Of a stretch of DNA of 64,000 bases, positions 17,719 through 25,285 are shown piece after piece; the stretch's first letter is position 1; each line of letters starts with the position of its first letter. The stretch covers positions 62,001 to 126,000 of the forward strand of contig NZ_VTWT01000006.1 of assembly GCF_008727925.1 (NCBI RefSeq), written 5' to 3'. The notes below the pieces were generated by a model. It worked only from the letters and a program-made list of their open reading frames with translations, had not been told where the DNA came from and did not search any database. A program made the position numbers and the translations under genes. The stretch comes from Adhaeribacter soli (GTDB lineage: Bacteria; Bacteroidota; Bacteroidia; Cytophagales; Hymenobacteraceae).

Positions 17719-18342
17719 CTACATTACCGGCTGCTCCACAAACATCGGCACCGGTTTTAGATCGCTGTAAGGCGGGCCTAATTTCTGGATCTGGGGCTGG
17801 TAATCTTTCAGGTATTGGTTGAAATGTTTAGCAGCTTTGTCGTAATAGGCGCGAAGAATAGGAACGCGGGAATCGTCTTCCTGAATCTGATTTACCAGAC
17901 TGGCGGCTACCGTATCGCGTTCGGCCAGGTTGGTATTTTGAACGAGCTCATTGGTAGCATCCATAATTTTGATCTGCAGCGAATCATAGGCATCTACGGC
18001 GGCTACGTTGGCGAGGCCCTGACGGTCGTAGCGTTGCTGTTTCATGCTGTCGCGGGCGGAGATTACTTTCGTGAGTGCGGCTTTGTCGTAGTTTTTATCG
18101 CGGCCGATTCTGGCGAGCAGCGTTTGCAGGTTGTCAATTTTCTGGTCATCGGACGCGATCATTTCGTTCCAGGTGCGGTCCATTTCGCGGCTCAGACTAT
18201 CGAGGTCGGCTTTTACCTGGGCATCGGTTTTTTTTGCAATTACCCTCTCTTTTTTGACTTCAGTGGTTTTGGTTTTGTCGGTTTTACAGGAGTAAATGCC
18301 GGCTAAGGCTGCAATAGAAAATATTACCAGTATTCTTTTCAT
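17719..18342 (-). CDS. Uncharacterised lipoprotein
   Basis: A 207-residue protein starting MKRILVIFSIAALAGIYSCK, a lipoprotein signal peptide with lipobox IYSC. The mature part is charged, helical and probably coiled-coil (many Lys, Asp and Gln, no domain recognised). It ends in a Pro-rich segment (LKPVPMFVEQPVM). An in-frame ATG 15 codons upstream exists but lies within a strong hairpin, so the start at 18340-18342 is preferred. It is probably envelope-anchored. Function unknown. Confidence 0.8.
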   Translation of the reverse strand: MKRILVIFSIAALAGIYSCKTDKTKTTEVKKERVIAKKTDAQVKADLDSLSREMDRTWNEMIASDDQKIDNLQTLLARIGRDKNYDKAALTKVISARDSMKQQRYDRQGLANVAAVDAYDSLQIKIMDATNELVQNTNLAERDTVAASLVNQIQEDDSRVPILRAYYDKAAKHFNQYLKDYQPQIQKLGPPYSDLKPVPMFVEQPVM

Positions 18343-18374
18343 AAATGGGTTTTCAGTTGGAATTGATGTAACGA

Positions 18375-18411
18375 AAAAGCGCTTCAATTTAGTTAAAATT
18401 GAAGCGCTTTT
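18375..18411. terminator. Hairpin after paaD
   Basis: A perfect 16-base stem (AAAAGCGCTTCAATTT with its complement) has a five-base loop and T runs on both strands. On the minus strand it lies about 105 bases past the paaD stop and can end the paa operon just before the lipoprotein gene. Confidence 0.75.
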
Positions 18412-18476
18412 GTTTTATATACTCTAGTTTTTTCCTGACCCAGAAAATTGGTCTCGGTTAAATCAGCTTACACTAT

Positions 18477-18513
18477 AGTCCTGAAAATCCATGAATCCCG
18501 AAAATCCTGATTC
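18477..18513. repeat. Third copy of the TCCTGAAAATCC repeat
   Basis: It begins AGTCCTGAAAATCC and ends AAAATCCTGATT, in the same orientation as the copy at 17681-17718, with a few differences. It directly precedes the paaD stop codon. Confidence 0.65.
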
Positions 18514-18517
18514 TGAA

Positions 18518-19003
18518 TTAAACCGGCTTGAACTGCTCGAACATCTGCCGGCAATTATTGCAATAGTGCATGGAGCGGCAAAGGGTAGGACCAAATGGCG
18601 TTCTTAACTCGGTATTATCGCTGTCGCAATACGGGCATTTTACGTGCTCCAGAATATCGAGGTCCAGAATCAGGTTGTATTCCGGGGGAGGAGCGAGGCC
18701 GAATTTCTTCAGTGCTTCGCGGCCTTTGGCTGTCACTTTGTTGCTGTCCCAGGGCTTGTCGAAACTCATGCGCACCTCGAAATCCTGCACACCGTATTTG
18801 GCAAGAACTTCCTCTACGTTGCGCTTCATGTAATCCATGGCGGGGCAGCCGGCAAAAGTCGGGGTCATTTCAACCTTTACTTTTTCGCCGTTTTCGGCTA
18901 CCGTTACATCCGTAATTACGCCCAAGTCGATCAGCGACAGCACCGGAATCTCCGGGTCTTTCACTTCTTCAAGCCAGGTAAGTACTTGTTCTTTGGTCAA
19001 CAT
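18518..19003 (-). CDS. paaD: Phenylacetyl-CoA epoxidase subunit PaaD
   Basis: A 161-residue protein with an N-terminal MIP18/DUF59 domain (WLEEVKDPEIPVLSLIDLGV, then TFAGCPAM) and a C-terminal zinc-ribbon-like part with CPYC near residue 122 and paired Cys in CNNC. PaaD is needed for epoxidase activity and is thought to help assemble its iron centres. It is the last gene of the paaABCD operon on this strand. A 97-base gap filled by an inverted repeat separates it from paaC. Confidence 0.95.
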   Translation of the reverse strand: MLTKEQVLTWLEEVKDPEIPVLSLIDLGVITDVTVAENGEKVKVEMTPTFAGCPAMDYMKRNVEEVLAKYGVQDFEVRMSFDKPWDSNKVTAKGREALKKFGLAPPPEYNLILDLDILEHVKCPYCDSDNTELRTPFGPTLCRSMHYCNNCRQMFEQFKPV

Positions 19004-19007
19004 GAGT

Positions 19008-19097
19008 TCGATTGTTTGATTGTTCGATATTCGATTGTTCGACTTTTTTCAGTTTCAAATTGTCGAATAATCGAACAATCGAAAAGTCGAACAATCG
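19008..19097. repeat. TCGATTGTTCGA-type repeat between paaC and paaD
   Basis: Several copies of CGATTGTTCGA and its inverse fill the gap. The main arms are CGATTGTTCGACTTTT (19032-19047) and its exact complement at 19082-19097. The transcript can fold into a large hairpin here, which could stabilise or attenuate the paaD part of the message. Confidence 0.65.
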
Positions 19098-19100
19098 AGC

Positions 19101-19856
19101 TTACCATTCTGCCGTTGGGTCGATGCTGAACACTTCGGCCATTTCGTCGAGAAGCGGCTGCAGGTGTTCGGTGTGTTCGCCGTAGCGACCGCCGAATTTT
19201 GGGGTGATCGTGTTTAGGTCAGGCAACTCCAGGTGGGTTTGGGAAAGCACTTTTTTGATGTTTTCCAGCCACTGGGTTTGCAGCTTTTCTTCCCCTTCAA
19301 AAATACCTTCGGCTATTAATTCATTGTCGAATTTCGATTTTTCGAAAATGCCTAAGGCGTATGGCAGGGCTTCATTTAAAGAGTTCTGCAGACGCTCGAT
19401 CGCTTCGTCAGTGGAGGAACCGAGTTGCTTGATCATGGTGTTGGCGTGCAGTACATGGTATTTTACTTCGCCCTTCAGCTTGGTAGCCACTTTGGCAATC
19501 GGTTCGTAGCTTGACCGGGTCAGCATGTCGAAACGAAGAATTTCGGCGTTGTCGAACAGGAAGTGCCGGATCAGGCTGAAGTCGTATTCGCCGATTGGTA
19601 ATTCAACTAATTGACAGTTGTGAAACTGGTTGGCGTTCCGGGTAAAAGCAACCGTGTCCGGTTCCGCTTCGCCAAGTTCGTGCAGAATTTTGTAGAACGC
19701 GAGGCTGTGGCCAAGTTTATCCTGGGCCATGGAAGAGAATGCAATGTCTTCTTCCAGCATCGGGCCGAAACCGGTCCATTCGGAGTTGCGGTGACCGAGA
19801 ATTAACTGGTCGTCGGCGATCTTGTAAAGGAGGTCTTTTAAGGCTTCGGTGTTCAT
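19101..19856 (-). CDS. paaC: Phenylacetyl-CoA epoxidase structural subunit PaaC
   Basis: A 251-residue ferritin-like helical protein beginning MNTEALKDLLYKIADDQLIL and including GHRNSEWTGFGPMLEEDIAF. PaaC lacks a functional diiron site and pairs with the catalytic PaaA to form the core of the ring epoxidase. Its ATG shares one base with the paaB stop (TAATG), a sign of translational coupling. Confidence 0.95.
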   Translation of the reverse strand: MNTEALKDLLYKIADDQLILGHRNSEWTGFGPMLEEDIAFSSMAQDKLGHSLAFYKILHELGEAEPDTVAFTRNANQFHNCQLVELPIGEYDFSLIRHFLFDNAEILRFDMLTRSSYEPIAKVATKLKGEVKYHVLHANTMIKQLGSSTDEAIERLQNSLNEALPYALGIFEKSKFDNELIAEGIFEGEEKLQTQWLENIKKVLSQTHLELPDLNTITPKFGGRYGEHTEHLQPLLDEMAEVFSIDPTAEW

Positions 19857-20491
19857 TACGCTACAGGGTTTTCTTCTTTATACTTGGTGATCTTGTCCAG
19901 CACGCGGTAAGCAGTAGCTTCGCGGTATTCTTTCTCTTTGGTGGTGCTCCAGATGTCCTTGTCTTCTTCTTCCGAACGGAACATATCGGCAGCTTTTATT
20001 ACCCACACGTTCACGCAAGGCTTCTTATCGCCGAACTGGCTTTTAGCTTCCGCCAATGCGTCTTCGTAGGAAGTTGCCGAAACAGTGCCCATGTGCTGGT
20101 GCGCTTTGCCGCGTTTTTTCAAGTGGAAGATCTCGTAATTCTCAGCAGTTTTTCCTACGTTTTCGGTAACGTTTTCCGGCTGAATCCGGATCACATCGTA
20201 AACCGAAACGGCTTCGTCGGTATAAGGCGTAACCATTACGTTTTTGGTTTCGGTAACCCACATACCAGTGCAGGCATAGCGGCGGCTGTATTGCTCTTTG
20301 CCGAACAGGAATGCTACTTCTTCGTTCGCGGCATGCACCGGACCAACGTAGGTATAAGCAGCGTTCTCCTTTTTCTGATGAAAAACTTCGTAGGTGATCA
20401 GTTGGTCGAGCTCTGGCTTAGGCGTAGGCTCGGTCGGGTTTTCCGGCAATTCCAGACGCGTTACCCGAGGATCTAATGATTTTAAACTCAT
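19856..20491 (-). CDS. paaB: PaaB with internal duplication
   Basis: PaaB is usually about 95 residues; this protein has 211. Two PaaB-like units can be read: residues 33-85 (YEVFHQKK, TYVGPVHA, CTGMWV) and residues 119-170 (YEIFHLKKRGKAHQHMGTV, CVNVWVI). About 30 residues separate them, and there are N- and C-terminal tails. The second copy keeps the typical RGKAHQHMG segment better. PaaB bridges PaaAC dimers in the epoxidase complex. The duplication may replace a PaaB dimer with one chain. The gene lies between paaA and paaC, in the normal order. Confidence 0.9.
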   Translation of the reverse strand: MSLKSLDPRVTRLELPENPTEPTPKPELDQLITYEVFHQKKENAAYTYVGPVHAANEEVAFLFGKEQYSRRYACTGMWVTETKNVMVTPYTDEAVSVYDVIRIQPENVTENVGKTAENYEIFHLKKRGKAHQHMGTVSATSYEDALAEAKSQFGDKKPCVNVWVIKAADMFRSEEEDKDIWSTTKEKEYREATAYRVLDKITKYKEENPVA

Positions 20492-20500
20492 TTTCTTTTT

Positions 20501-20739
20501 AGTTATGAGTTAAGAGTTAAAAGTTATGAGTTGCTTTTTCCTCTTAATTTGATACCTTTTTTTTAGCTCTTCCGGATTTTCAAATCCGGAAGTTTTCCTG
20601 TACAGGGATGTATACATCCCCATCAGAAGAGTTCGGGATTTATAAATCCCGAACAGCGGATTTTTATGAATGATGAGTTTTAAGCCTGAATTCAATACCA
20701 TTTCCACAGCATCAACTCATAACTATAAACTCATAACTT
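20501..20739. repeat. Repeat element with three nested palindromes between paaA and paaB
   Basis: The outer arms are inverted copies of GTTATGAGTT-rich sequence (20501-20533 and 20713-20739). Between them lie three palindromes: 20569-20592 (arm CTTCCGGATTT), 20605-20620 (GGGATGTATACATCCC) and 20631-20654 (arm GTTCGGGATTTA). No gene is present. Such clustered palindromes in an operon may affect RNA stability between paaA and paaB. Confidence 0.65.
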
Positions 20740-20742
20740 CGC

Positions 20743-21732
20743 TTACGCGAGCGGCTTAATATATTTTGCTTCCTTCTTAGGAGCCAGTAACGCGCGGCGT
20801 ACCCAGGCGCCTTTTTCTTCGGCGGTCCGGCGAACGGCTAAACGCTCTTTGTTGCAAGGGCCGTTGCCGTTAATCACTTCCTTGAATTCAACCCAATCCG
20901 GCTCGGTGTATTCCCATACTCCATCGGCATTTTTGTGCAGTTTCGGATCCGGAACGGTCAGGCCTAATTCCCAGATCTTCGGTACGTACATGTCCAGGAA
21001 CTGCTGACGGCATTCGTCGTTGGTAGCCATTTTTACTTTCCAACGCACCAGGGTTTCGGTGTGCGTACTCATTTTATCGGATGGTCCGAAGAAGGTCATG
21101 ATCGGTGGCCACCAGCGGTTGAGGGCCGCCTGGATCATTTCACGCTGCTTCGGCGAACCGGTTGCCATGTGTACAACGGCGTCGTGGCCGTATTTCAGGT
21201 GGAAGGCTTCTTCGGCGCAGATCCGGTCTAAGGCGCGGCAGTACGGGCCGTAAGAACCTTTGGCGTTGGCCATCTGGTTTACGATCGCACCGGCATCGAT
21301 GAGCCAGGAAATAATGTTGGAATCTGCCCAGGTAACAGCCGGGTAGTTGAAGACGTTGGAGTATTTACTTTTGCCGTTGATCAGGTCGGTCAGCATGGCT
21401 TCGCGGCTTTTACCCAGCGTTTCGGCTGCCGAATAAAGTAACTGGCCATGGCCCACTTCGTCCTGCACTTTCGCCATCTGCGCCATCTTCCGGCGGAAAC
21501 CAGGGGCACGGGTGATCCAGGTACCTTCCGGCAAGGCGCCGATGATCTCGGAATGCGCGTGCTGCTCGATCATGCGGATCAATTGCTTGCGGTATAATTC
21601 CGGCATCCAGTCGTTTGGTTCGATCTTTTCGCCGCGCGCAATGCGGGCTTCAAATTCGGCAAGCTTTACCGGGTCTTCGGTAGCCAGGTCGTCGAATTTG
21701 GTGGCTTCAAAAATATTTCCTCCTCCGTACAT
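20743..21732 (-). CDS. paaA: Phenylacetyl-CoA epoxidase catalytic subunit PaaA
   Basis: A 329-residue ferritin-like diiron oxygenase subunit. Iron ligands are visible in the helix with DEVGH (residues 91-95), in EEAFH (residues 174-178) and in the earlier Glu62 of AHSEIIG. The N-terminus [20 protein letters not shown] is typical. With PaaC and PaaB it forms the 1,2-epoxide of phenylacetyl-CoA, the entry step of aerobic phenylacetate breakdown. It is the first structural gene after the TetR regulator, 38 bases away. The later pathway genes are not in the window. Confidence 0.96.
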   Translation of the reverse strand: MYGGGNIFEATKFDDLATEDPVKLAEFEARIARGEKIEPNDWMPELYRKQLIRMIEQHAHSEIIGALPEGTWITRAPGFRRKMAQMAKVQDEVGHGQLLYSAAETLGKSREAMLTDLINGKSKYSNVFNYPAVTWADSNIISWLIDAGAIVNQMANAKGSYGPYCRALDRICAEEAFHLKYGHDAVVHMATGSPKQREMIQAALNRWWPPIMTFFGPSDKMSTHTETLVRWKVKMATNDECRQQFLDMYVPKIWELGLTVPDPKLHKNADGVWEYTEPDWVEFKEVINGNGPCNKERLAVRRTAEEKGAWVRRALLAPKKEAKYIKPLA

Positions 21733-21741
21733 GCTTTTTCT

Positions 21742-21769
21742 AGTTAAGAGTTATGAGTTAAAAGTTATG
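21742..21769. repeat. GTTATGAGTT-type repeat between tetR and paaA
   Basis: This short stretch contains AGTTAAGAGTTATGAGTT, the same family as the outer arms of the element at 20501-20739. It fills most of the gap between the regulator and paaA. Confidence 0.55.
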
Positions 21770-21770
21770 T

Positions 21771-22442
21771 TTAGTTTTGATGAATCTGCTTCAATTGATC
21801 CCCGGTTTCTGAAAAGGTAATTTCAAAATTCCCCTCCTCTGAGGGGTTAGGGGTGGGGTCTCTTTTTTTGCCCGAAACGATACCATTTAGCAGCATATTG
21901 CTAAGCGTTTCGCTGATCTGTTCCGGGGTAAGTTTGCCTTCGGGTTTGTACCAGGTATGCACAAAGTTCAGGCTGGAAAGCAGCATTAATGTCGCCATTT
22001 TTTCGTCGCGTACGGTAAACTCCCCGCTGGTATTTCCTTCTTTTATAATTTGCCGGAAATGGTTTTCGTAATCGTAGCGGAGTTTCTGGAAGTCCGTTAA
22101 AAAAGGCTCGCTTAAATGCTTCCATTCGTTCTGGAAAACGGCCGAAGCTGCGGGTTGTTTAGTTAGCACTGTTAAGTGACTTTTGATTGCCGCCCTGAGT
22201 TTTTCAGTTGAATTCGCTATCGTTTTTTCAGCGCGATCCAGCCCTTCGAAAAACTCATTGGCCATCCGGAAACAGATGCGCTGCAGAATTTCTTCCTTGC
22301 TTTTAATATGCGAATACAAACTGGCCGCTTCCAGGCCCATGGCCGTAGCCAGGTCCCGCATGGATGTGGCGGCATAACCCCGGCTTTTAAACAAAGCCGT
22401 GGCAGTTTGTTCGATCTGGTCTTTGCGGGAAAGATTGTTCAT
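21771..22442 (-). CDS. TetR/AcrR family regulator, probable repressor of the paa operon
   Basis: A 223-residue protein. The N-terminal helix-turn-helix (residues 8-55) reads ATALFKSRGYAATSMRDLA then GLEAASLYSHIKSKEEIL, which is typical of TetR and close to the fatty-acid or acyl-CoA responsive group. It is the first gene of the paaABCD transcription unit. A palindrome lies inside its own promoter, so autorepression with CoA-thioester relief is a fair inference. The last 28 residues (from KKRDPTPNPSEEGN) come from an intergenic repeat that reads in frame, so the native C-terminus has probably been replaced. Confidence 0.9.
   Translation of the reverse strand: MNNLSRKDQIEQTATALFKSRGYAATSMRDLATAMGLEAASLYSHIKSKEEILQRICFRMANEFFEGLDRAEKTIANSTEKLRAAIKSHLTVLTKQPAASAVFQNEWKHLSEPFLTDFQKLRYDYENHFRQIIKEGNTSGEFTVRDEKMATLMLLSSLNFVHTWYKPEGKLTPEQISETLSNMLLNGIVSGKKRDPTPNPSEEGNFEITFSETGDQLKQIHQN
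21817..21861. repeat. CCCCTAACCCCTC-type repeat inside the tetR 3' end
   Basis: Read on the minus strand it contains CACCCCTAACCCCTCAGAGG, an intergenic repeat family widespread in Bacteroidetes. A related palindromic pair lies at 29110-29201. Here it forms the coding sequence for the TetR C-terminal PTPNPSEEGN residues. Confidence 0.65.
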
Positions 22443-22452
22443 ATAATAAAGA

Positions 22453-22483
22453 CAAATATAAACAACCTAACGTTCGTTAGCAA
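22453..22483 (-). promoter_or_regulatory. tetR-paa promoter with embedded operator
   Basis: On the minus strand, TTG (22481-22483) is followed after 20 bases by TATATTTG (22453-22460), a full match to the Bacteroidetes promoter. The spacer contains the palindrome CTAACGTTCGTTAG (22467-22480), a typical TetR-family operator, so bound repressor would block the polymerase. The -7 element ends only about 10 bases before the ATG, so the leader is almost absent. A 2-base centre separates perfect 6-base arms. Confidence 0.75.
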
Positions 22484-22718
22484 GGATTGGTTGAAGAAAT
22501 TATTGGTAGTTGTTATAGGAGTTGGAATAGGTGTATTAGAAAGTTAAACCGAAACCAAATTTGGCCGGTCGGGAAAATAAATCGGGATGTTGCTTTAAAT
22601 GAAGATTTAACCGGGTTAATCGACTTCTTCAGGAAGTAAAACAAAGTTAAAGGGACAAGGGAGATAATTGCTTAATTTAAAAATAATCTGAAACTTAGGA
22701 AGTTTAAATCAGTATTCG

Positions 22719-22726
22719 TAATTTTG
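22719..22726 (+). promoter_or_regulatory. Candidate -7 element for the sorted protein at 22754
   Basis: TAATTTTG matches TAnnTTTG exactly and lies 27 bases upstream of the start codon. There is no TTG at the right distance, so the match is partial. The stretch 22484-22718 before it shows no gene. Confidence 0.4.
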
Positions 22727-22753
22727 TATCATTCTAAAAAGCAATAAATTTTT

Positions 22754-23845
22754 ATGAAAAAATTATACGTATTAGCGGGTGCTTTATTGGCATCTACCAG
22801 TGTTTTTGCTCAGGGAACGGATCTTTTCTTCTCTGCTTACAGCGAGGGTGCGCATCCAAACGGGTCAGTTCCTCCCAATGGCACCACGCCATCTCAGGGA
22901 AGTGAACGCGCCCTGCAGATCTTTAACCCGACCACAGCTATAATCGATATGGGCCAATATTCTGTGGCCCGTTATTCCAATGGTTCTTCAACTGTTTTCC
23001 AGGAAGAGCAAACCAAACGGAATTTTGCAAATGGTGTTCCTGCTCCCAACGCACCTAATACTTTAACCTCTGGCGATGTTTTCGTAATTGGCGCTTTTAA
23101 GGCTACTTTACCTGAAATCCTGAATAACGCAGATCAGATTTCCTCTGATTACAATTCAACCAACCCTACCGTTCTTACAACGGGCGGCCCGGTAACTTTC
23201 GATGGCAATGATGCCATGGTACTGCGCCGTTGGACTGGCGGTGTTGCCGGCCAGGGAACTCCAGTTATTGTAGATATTTTTGGTGTAATTGGTCATGACC
23301 CAGGACCAATCGGTTGGCTTAGCAATGTAACAGTAGGTGGCACTACCCAAACGGTTAAAAGTACCAATCAGTCGCTGAAGCGGAAAGGTATTATCGAAAA
23401 CGGTACTAAAACCAACCCGAATTCTGCTACCTATGAGATCGGAGACGAGTGGGAAACCGTTTCTGCCTGGAACTCTGGTACTACTCCGGCCGATTACTTT
23501 GGTCAGAGCTACGCCAATCTGGTAAGCCACTCCGGTGATTTCACCGGTAATTACGGCAGCTACGCGCCGCTGGGCGTACTGGAAGACTTCGACAAAGGAA
23601 TCAATGTATATCCTAACCCGGCTTCCAGAAGCAAAGAAGTAACTATTGAAATTAAGAAGTCCAAAGTTGCTTCTGTTACTATTATTAATGCATTAGGCCA
23701 GAACATTAACGTAACGCCAACCAATGCTGCCCAGCAGGAAATTAAGGTAAACGTTTCTTCTTTGAAGCCAGGTATGTACTTTGTAAAGTTCGTTAGCGCG
23801 GACGATTATAAAATGACGGTTTATAAAACTTTGATCGTTCAGTAA
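22754..23845 (+). CDS. T9SS type A sorted protein with lamin-tail-like domain
   Basis: A 363-residue secreted protein. The signal peptide MKKLYVLAGALLASTSVFAQ is clear. The body begins TDLFFSAYSEG and continues with ERALQIFNPTTAIIDMGQYS, which resembles a lamin tail domain, a beta domain found in many secreted Bacteroidetes proteins and nucleases. The last 75 residues are a type A T9SS sorting domain (INVYPNPASRSKEVTIEI, then LKPGMYFVKF and KTLIVQ). It should be exported by the T9SS and attached to the cell surface or released. No catalytic domain is recognised. Confidence 0.85.
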   Translation: MKKLYVLAGALLASTSVFAQGTDLFFSAYSEGAHPNGSVPPNGTTPSQGSERALQIFNPTTAIIDMGQYSVARYSNGSSTVFQEEQTKRNFANGVPAPNAPNTLTSGDVFVIGAFKATLPEILNNADQISSDYNSTNPTVLTTGGPVTFDGNDAMVLRRWTGGVAGQGTPVIVDIFGVIGHDPGPIGWLSNVTVGGTTQTVKSTNQSLKRKGIIENGTKTNPNSATYEIGDEWETVSAWNSGTTPADYFGQSYANLVSHSGDFTGNYGSYAPLGVLEDFDKGINVYPNPASRSKEVTIEIKKSKVASVTIINALGQNINVTPTNAAQQEIKVNVSSLKPGMYFVKFVSADDYKMTVYKTLIVQ

Positions 23846-23866
23846 CTACCTGTTCAGGTTAAAAGA

Positions 23867-23900
23867 AAAAGGAGAGAAGGTAATTCTCTCCTTTTTTTTG
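23867..23900 (+). terminator. Terminator after the sorted protein
   Basis: Arms AAAAGGAGAGAA and TTCTCTCCTTTT with a five-base loop and a following T run, 20 bases past the stop codon. Confidence 0.88.
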
Positions 23901-23918
23901 CCTTATTTTGTTCAATTA

Positions 23919-24044
23919 TTACCTGGCTCTTTTAAGGGCAATCATTTTATTCGTTCGGTTGTGAAAGGCCCGGGAGTTTGGGGCAGCACAGGACGAAATT
24001 AAGATTATGGTTGTGAGAAGGAAAAGGTAGAGCTGCTTTTTCAT
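23919..24044 (-). CDS. Small lipoprotein, 41 residues
   Basis: A 42-codon frame on the minus strand encodes MKKQLYLFLLTTIILISSCA followed by 21 mainly polar residues with several Arg and Lys. The N-terminus is an excellent lipoprotein signal peptide (n-region KK, h-region LYLFLLTTIILI, lipobox LISSC). The mature peptide would be about 23 residues attached to the membrane. Tiny lipoproteins of this kind are common in Bacteroidetes. The signal peptide quality is the main support; there is no visible operon partner. Function unknown. Confidence 0.55.
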   Translation of the reverse strand: MKKQLYLFLLTTIILISSCAAPNSRAFHNRTNKMIALKRAR

Positions 24045-24128
24045 AGCTTTAAAATTAAAAGGTGCATATAGGTAATACGTTGTTAAGACGAGTTTGAAAA
24101 GTATTTTGTCAGGAAAAATTGTATTTAA

Positions 24129-25160
24129 ATGAATAACCTTACCTCTCTGAATAGTATTGGTGAATTTGGATTAATCGAAGAAATAAAGCGTGCAGTCTCC
24201 TTAAAGAATCCTTCTACTATTGTTGGAATCGGGGATGATGCGGCCGTAATAGAACCCGGAAAAAAGCGGATCGTGGTTTCTACCGATATGCTGGTGGAGG
24301 GCGTTCATTTCGACCTTACTTTTTGCCCGCTGAAGCATTTGGGATATAAAGCTGTGGCGGTAAACGTTTCGGATATTGCCGCCATGAACGCCACCCCAAC
24401 GCAGATAACCGTTAGTCTGGCAGTTGGCGCGCGCTACTCGGTAGAAGCGGTAAAGGAGCTTTATGAAGGGATGCAGATCGCCTGCGAAAACTATAAAGTA
24501 GACCTGGTAGGAGGCGATACCACTTCCTCTAATTCGGGCCTGATCATCAGTATTACGGCAATAGGCGAGGCCGATCCGGAAACCATTACCCTGCGGAGCA
24601 CCGCCGGCGAAAATGATCTGGTCTGCGTAACCGGCGACCTGGGAGGCGCTTTTTTAGGGTTGCAGGTACTGGAACGCGAAAAGCAGGCCTTTTTAGTGAA
24701 TCCGGATATGCAGCCTGAGCTGGAGAATAAGGAGTATGTAGTACAACGCCAGTTGCGGCCGGAAGCCCGGATGGACGTGATCCATGAGCTTCGGGAGTTA
24801 GGCGTAAAACCTACCAGCATGATCGATATTTCGGATGGACTGGCTTCGGAACTGATGCATATTTGCCAGCAGTCCGGCAAAGGCGCCGTAATTTTCCAGG
24901 ACAAATTGCCGGCAGATCCGCAAATGCTCGATACAGCCGAAGAATTTAAAATTGATCCGGTAACCTGTATCCTAAACGGGGGCGAAGATTATGAATTGCT
25001 GTTTACCGTAAAGTTAAGCGATTACGACAAGATCAAGAATCACCCGGATATTACCATAATCGGGAAAATTACAGCAAAAGAGGAAGGCCTGAAATTAGTT
25101 ACACCTTCCGGAAATGCTTTTCCTTTAAAAGCCCAGGGGTGGCAGCATTTTCAAGAGTAG
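24129..25160 (+). CDS. thiL: Thiamine-phosphate kinase
   Basis: A 343-residue member of the PurM/ThiL superfamily. It has GIGDDAAVI near residue 34, VSTDMLVEGVHFDL near residue 50 and VGGDTTSS near residue 128, which build the ATP and Mg sites. The C-terminal segment ILNGGEDYELLF is also typical. The enzyme phosphorylates thiamine monophosphate to the diphosphate in the cytoplasm. No TPP riboswitch is seen upstream. It is followed at once by a strong bidirectional terminator and so appears to be a single-gene unit. Confidence 0.96.
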   Translation: MNNLTSLNSIGEFGLIEEIKRAVSLKNPSTIVGIGDDAAVIEPGKKRIVVSTDMLVEGVHFDLTFCPLKHLGYKAVAVNVSDIAAMNATPTQITVSLAVGARYSVEAVKELYEGMQIACENYKVDLVGGDTTSSNSGLIISITAIGEADPETITLRSTAGENDLVCVTGDLGGAFLGLQVLEREKQAFLVNPDMQPELENKEYVVQRQLRPEARMDVIHELRELGVKPTSMIDISDGLASELMHICQQSGKGAVIFQDKLPADPQMLDTAEEFKIDPVTCILNGGEDYELLFTVKLSDYDKIKNHPDITIIGKITAKEEGLKLVTPSGNAFPLKAQGWQHFQE

Positions 25161-25179
25161 ATCTGTATCATTTCTGAAT

Positions 25180-25216
25180 AAAAAAGAGCAAGGCTAAAAC
25201 AGCCTTGCTCTTTTTT
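25180..25216. terminator. Bidirectional terminator between thiL and the rlmD unit
   Basis: A perfect 16-base stem, AAAAAAGAGCAAGGCT with its complement and loop AAAAC, has A and T tracts on either side. It serves thiL on the plus strand and the convergent unit on the minus strand. Confidence 0.9.
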
Positions 25217-25285
25217 ATTTTAAACAGTATTGAATCTGGCGAAAAACCGGAATGGTTGAATAATTATGATAAAAAATATTTACAA

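Noticed and set aside
19739-20476. Plus-strand frame of 245 codons across paaB/paaC
   Set aside because: It is antisense to two overlapping paa genes with clear family identity. The Phe- and Arg-rich translation is not protein-like.
24045-24128. TPP riboswitch upstream of thiL
   Set aside because: The leader is too short and lacks the conserved CUGAGA and thi-box segments.
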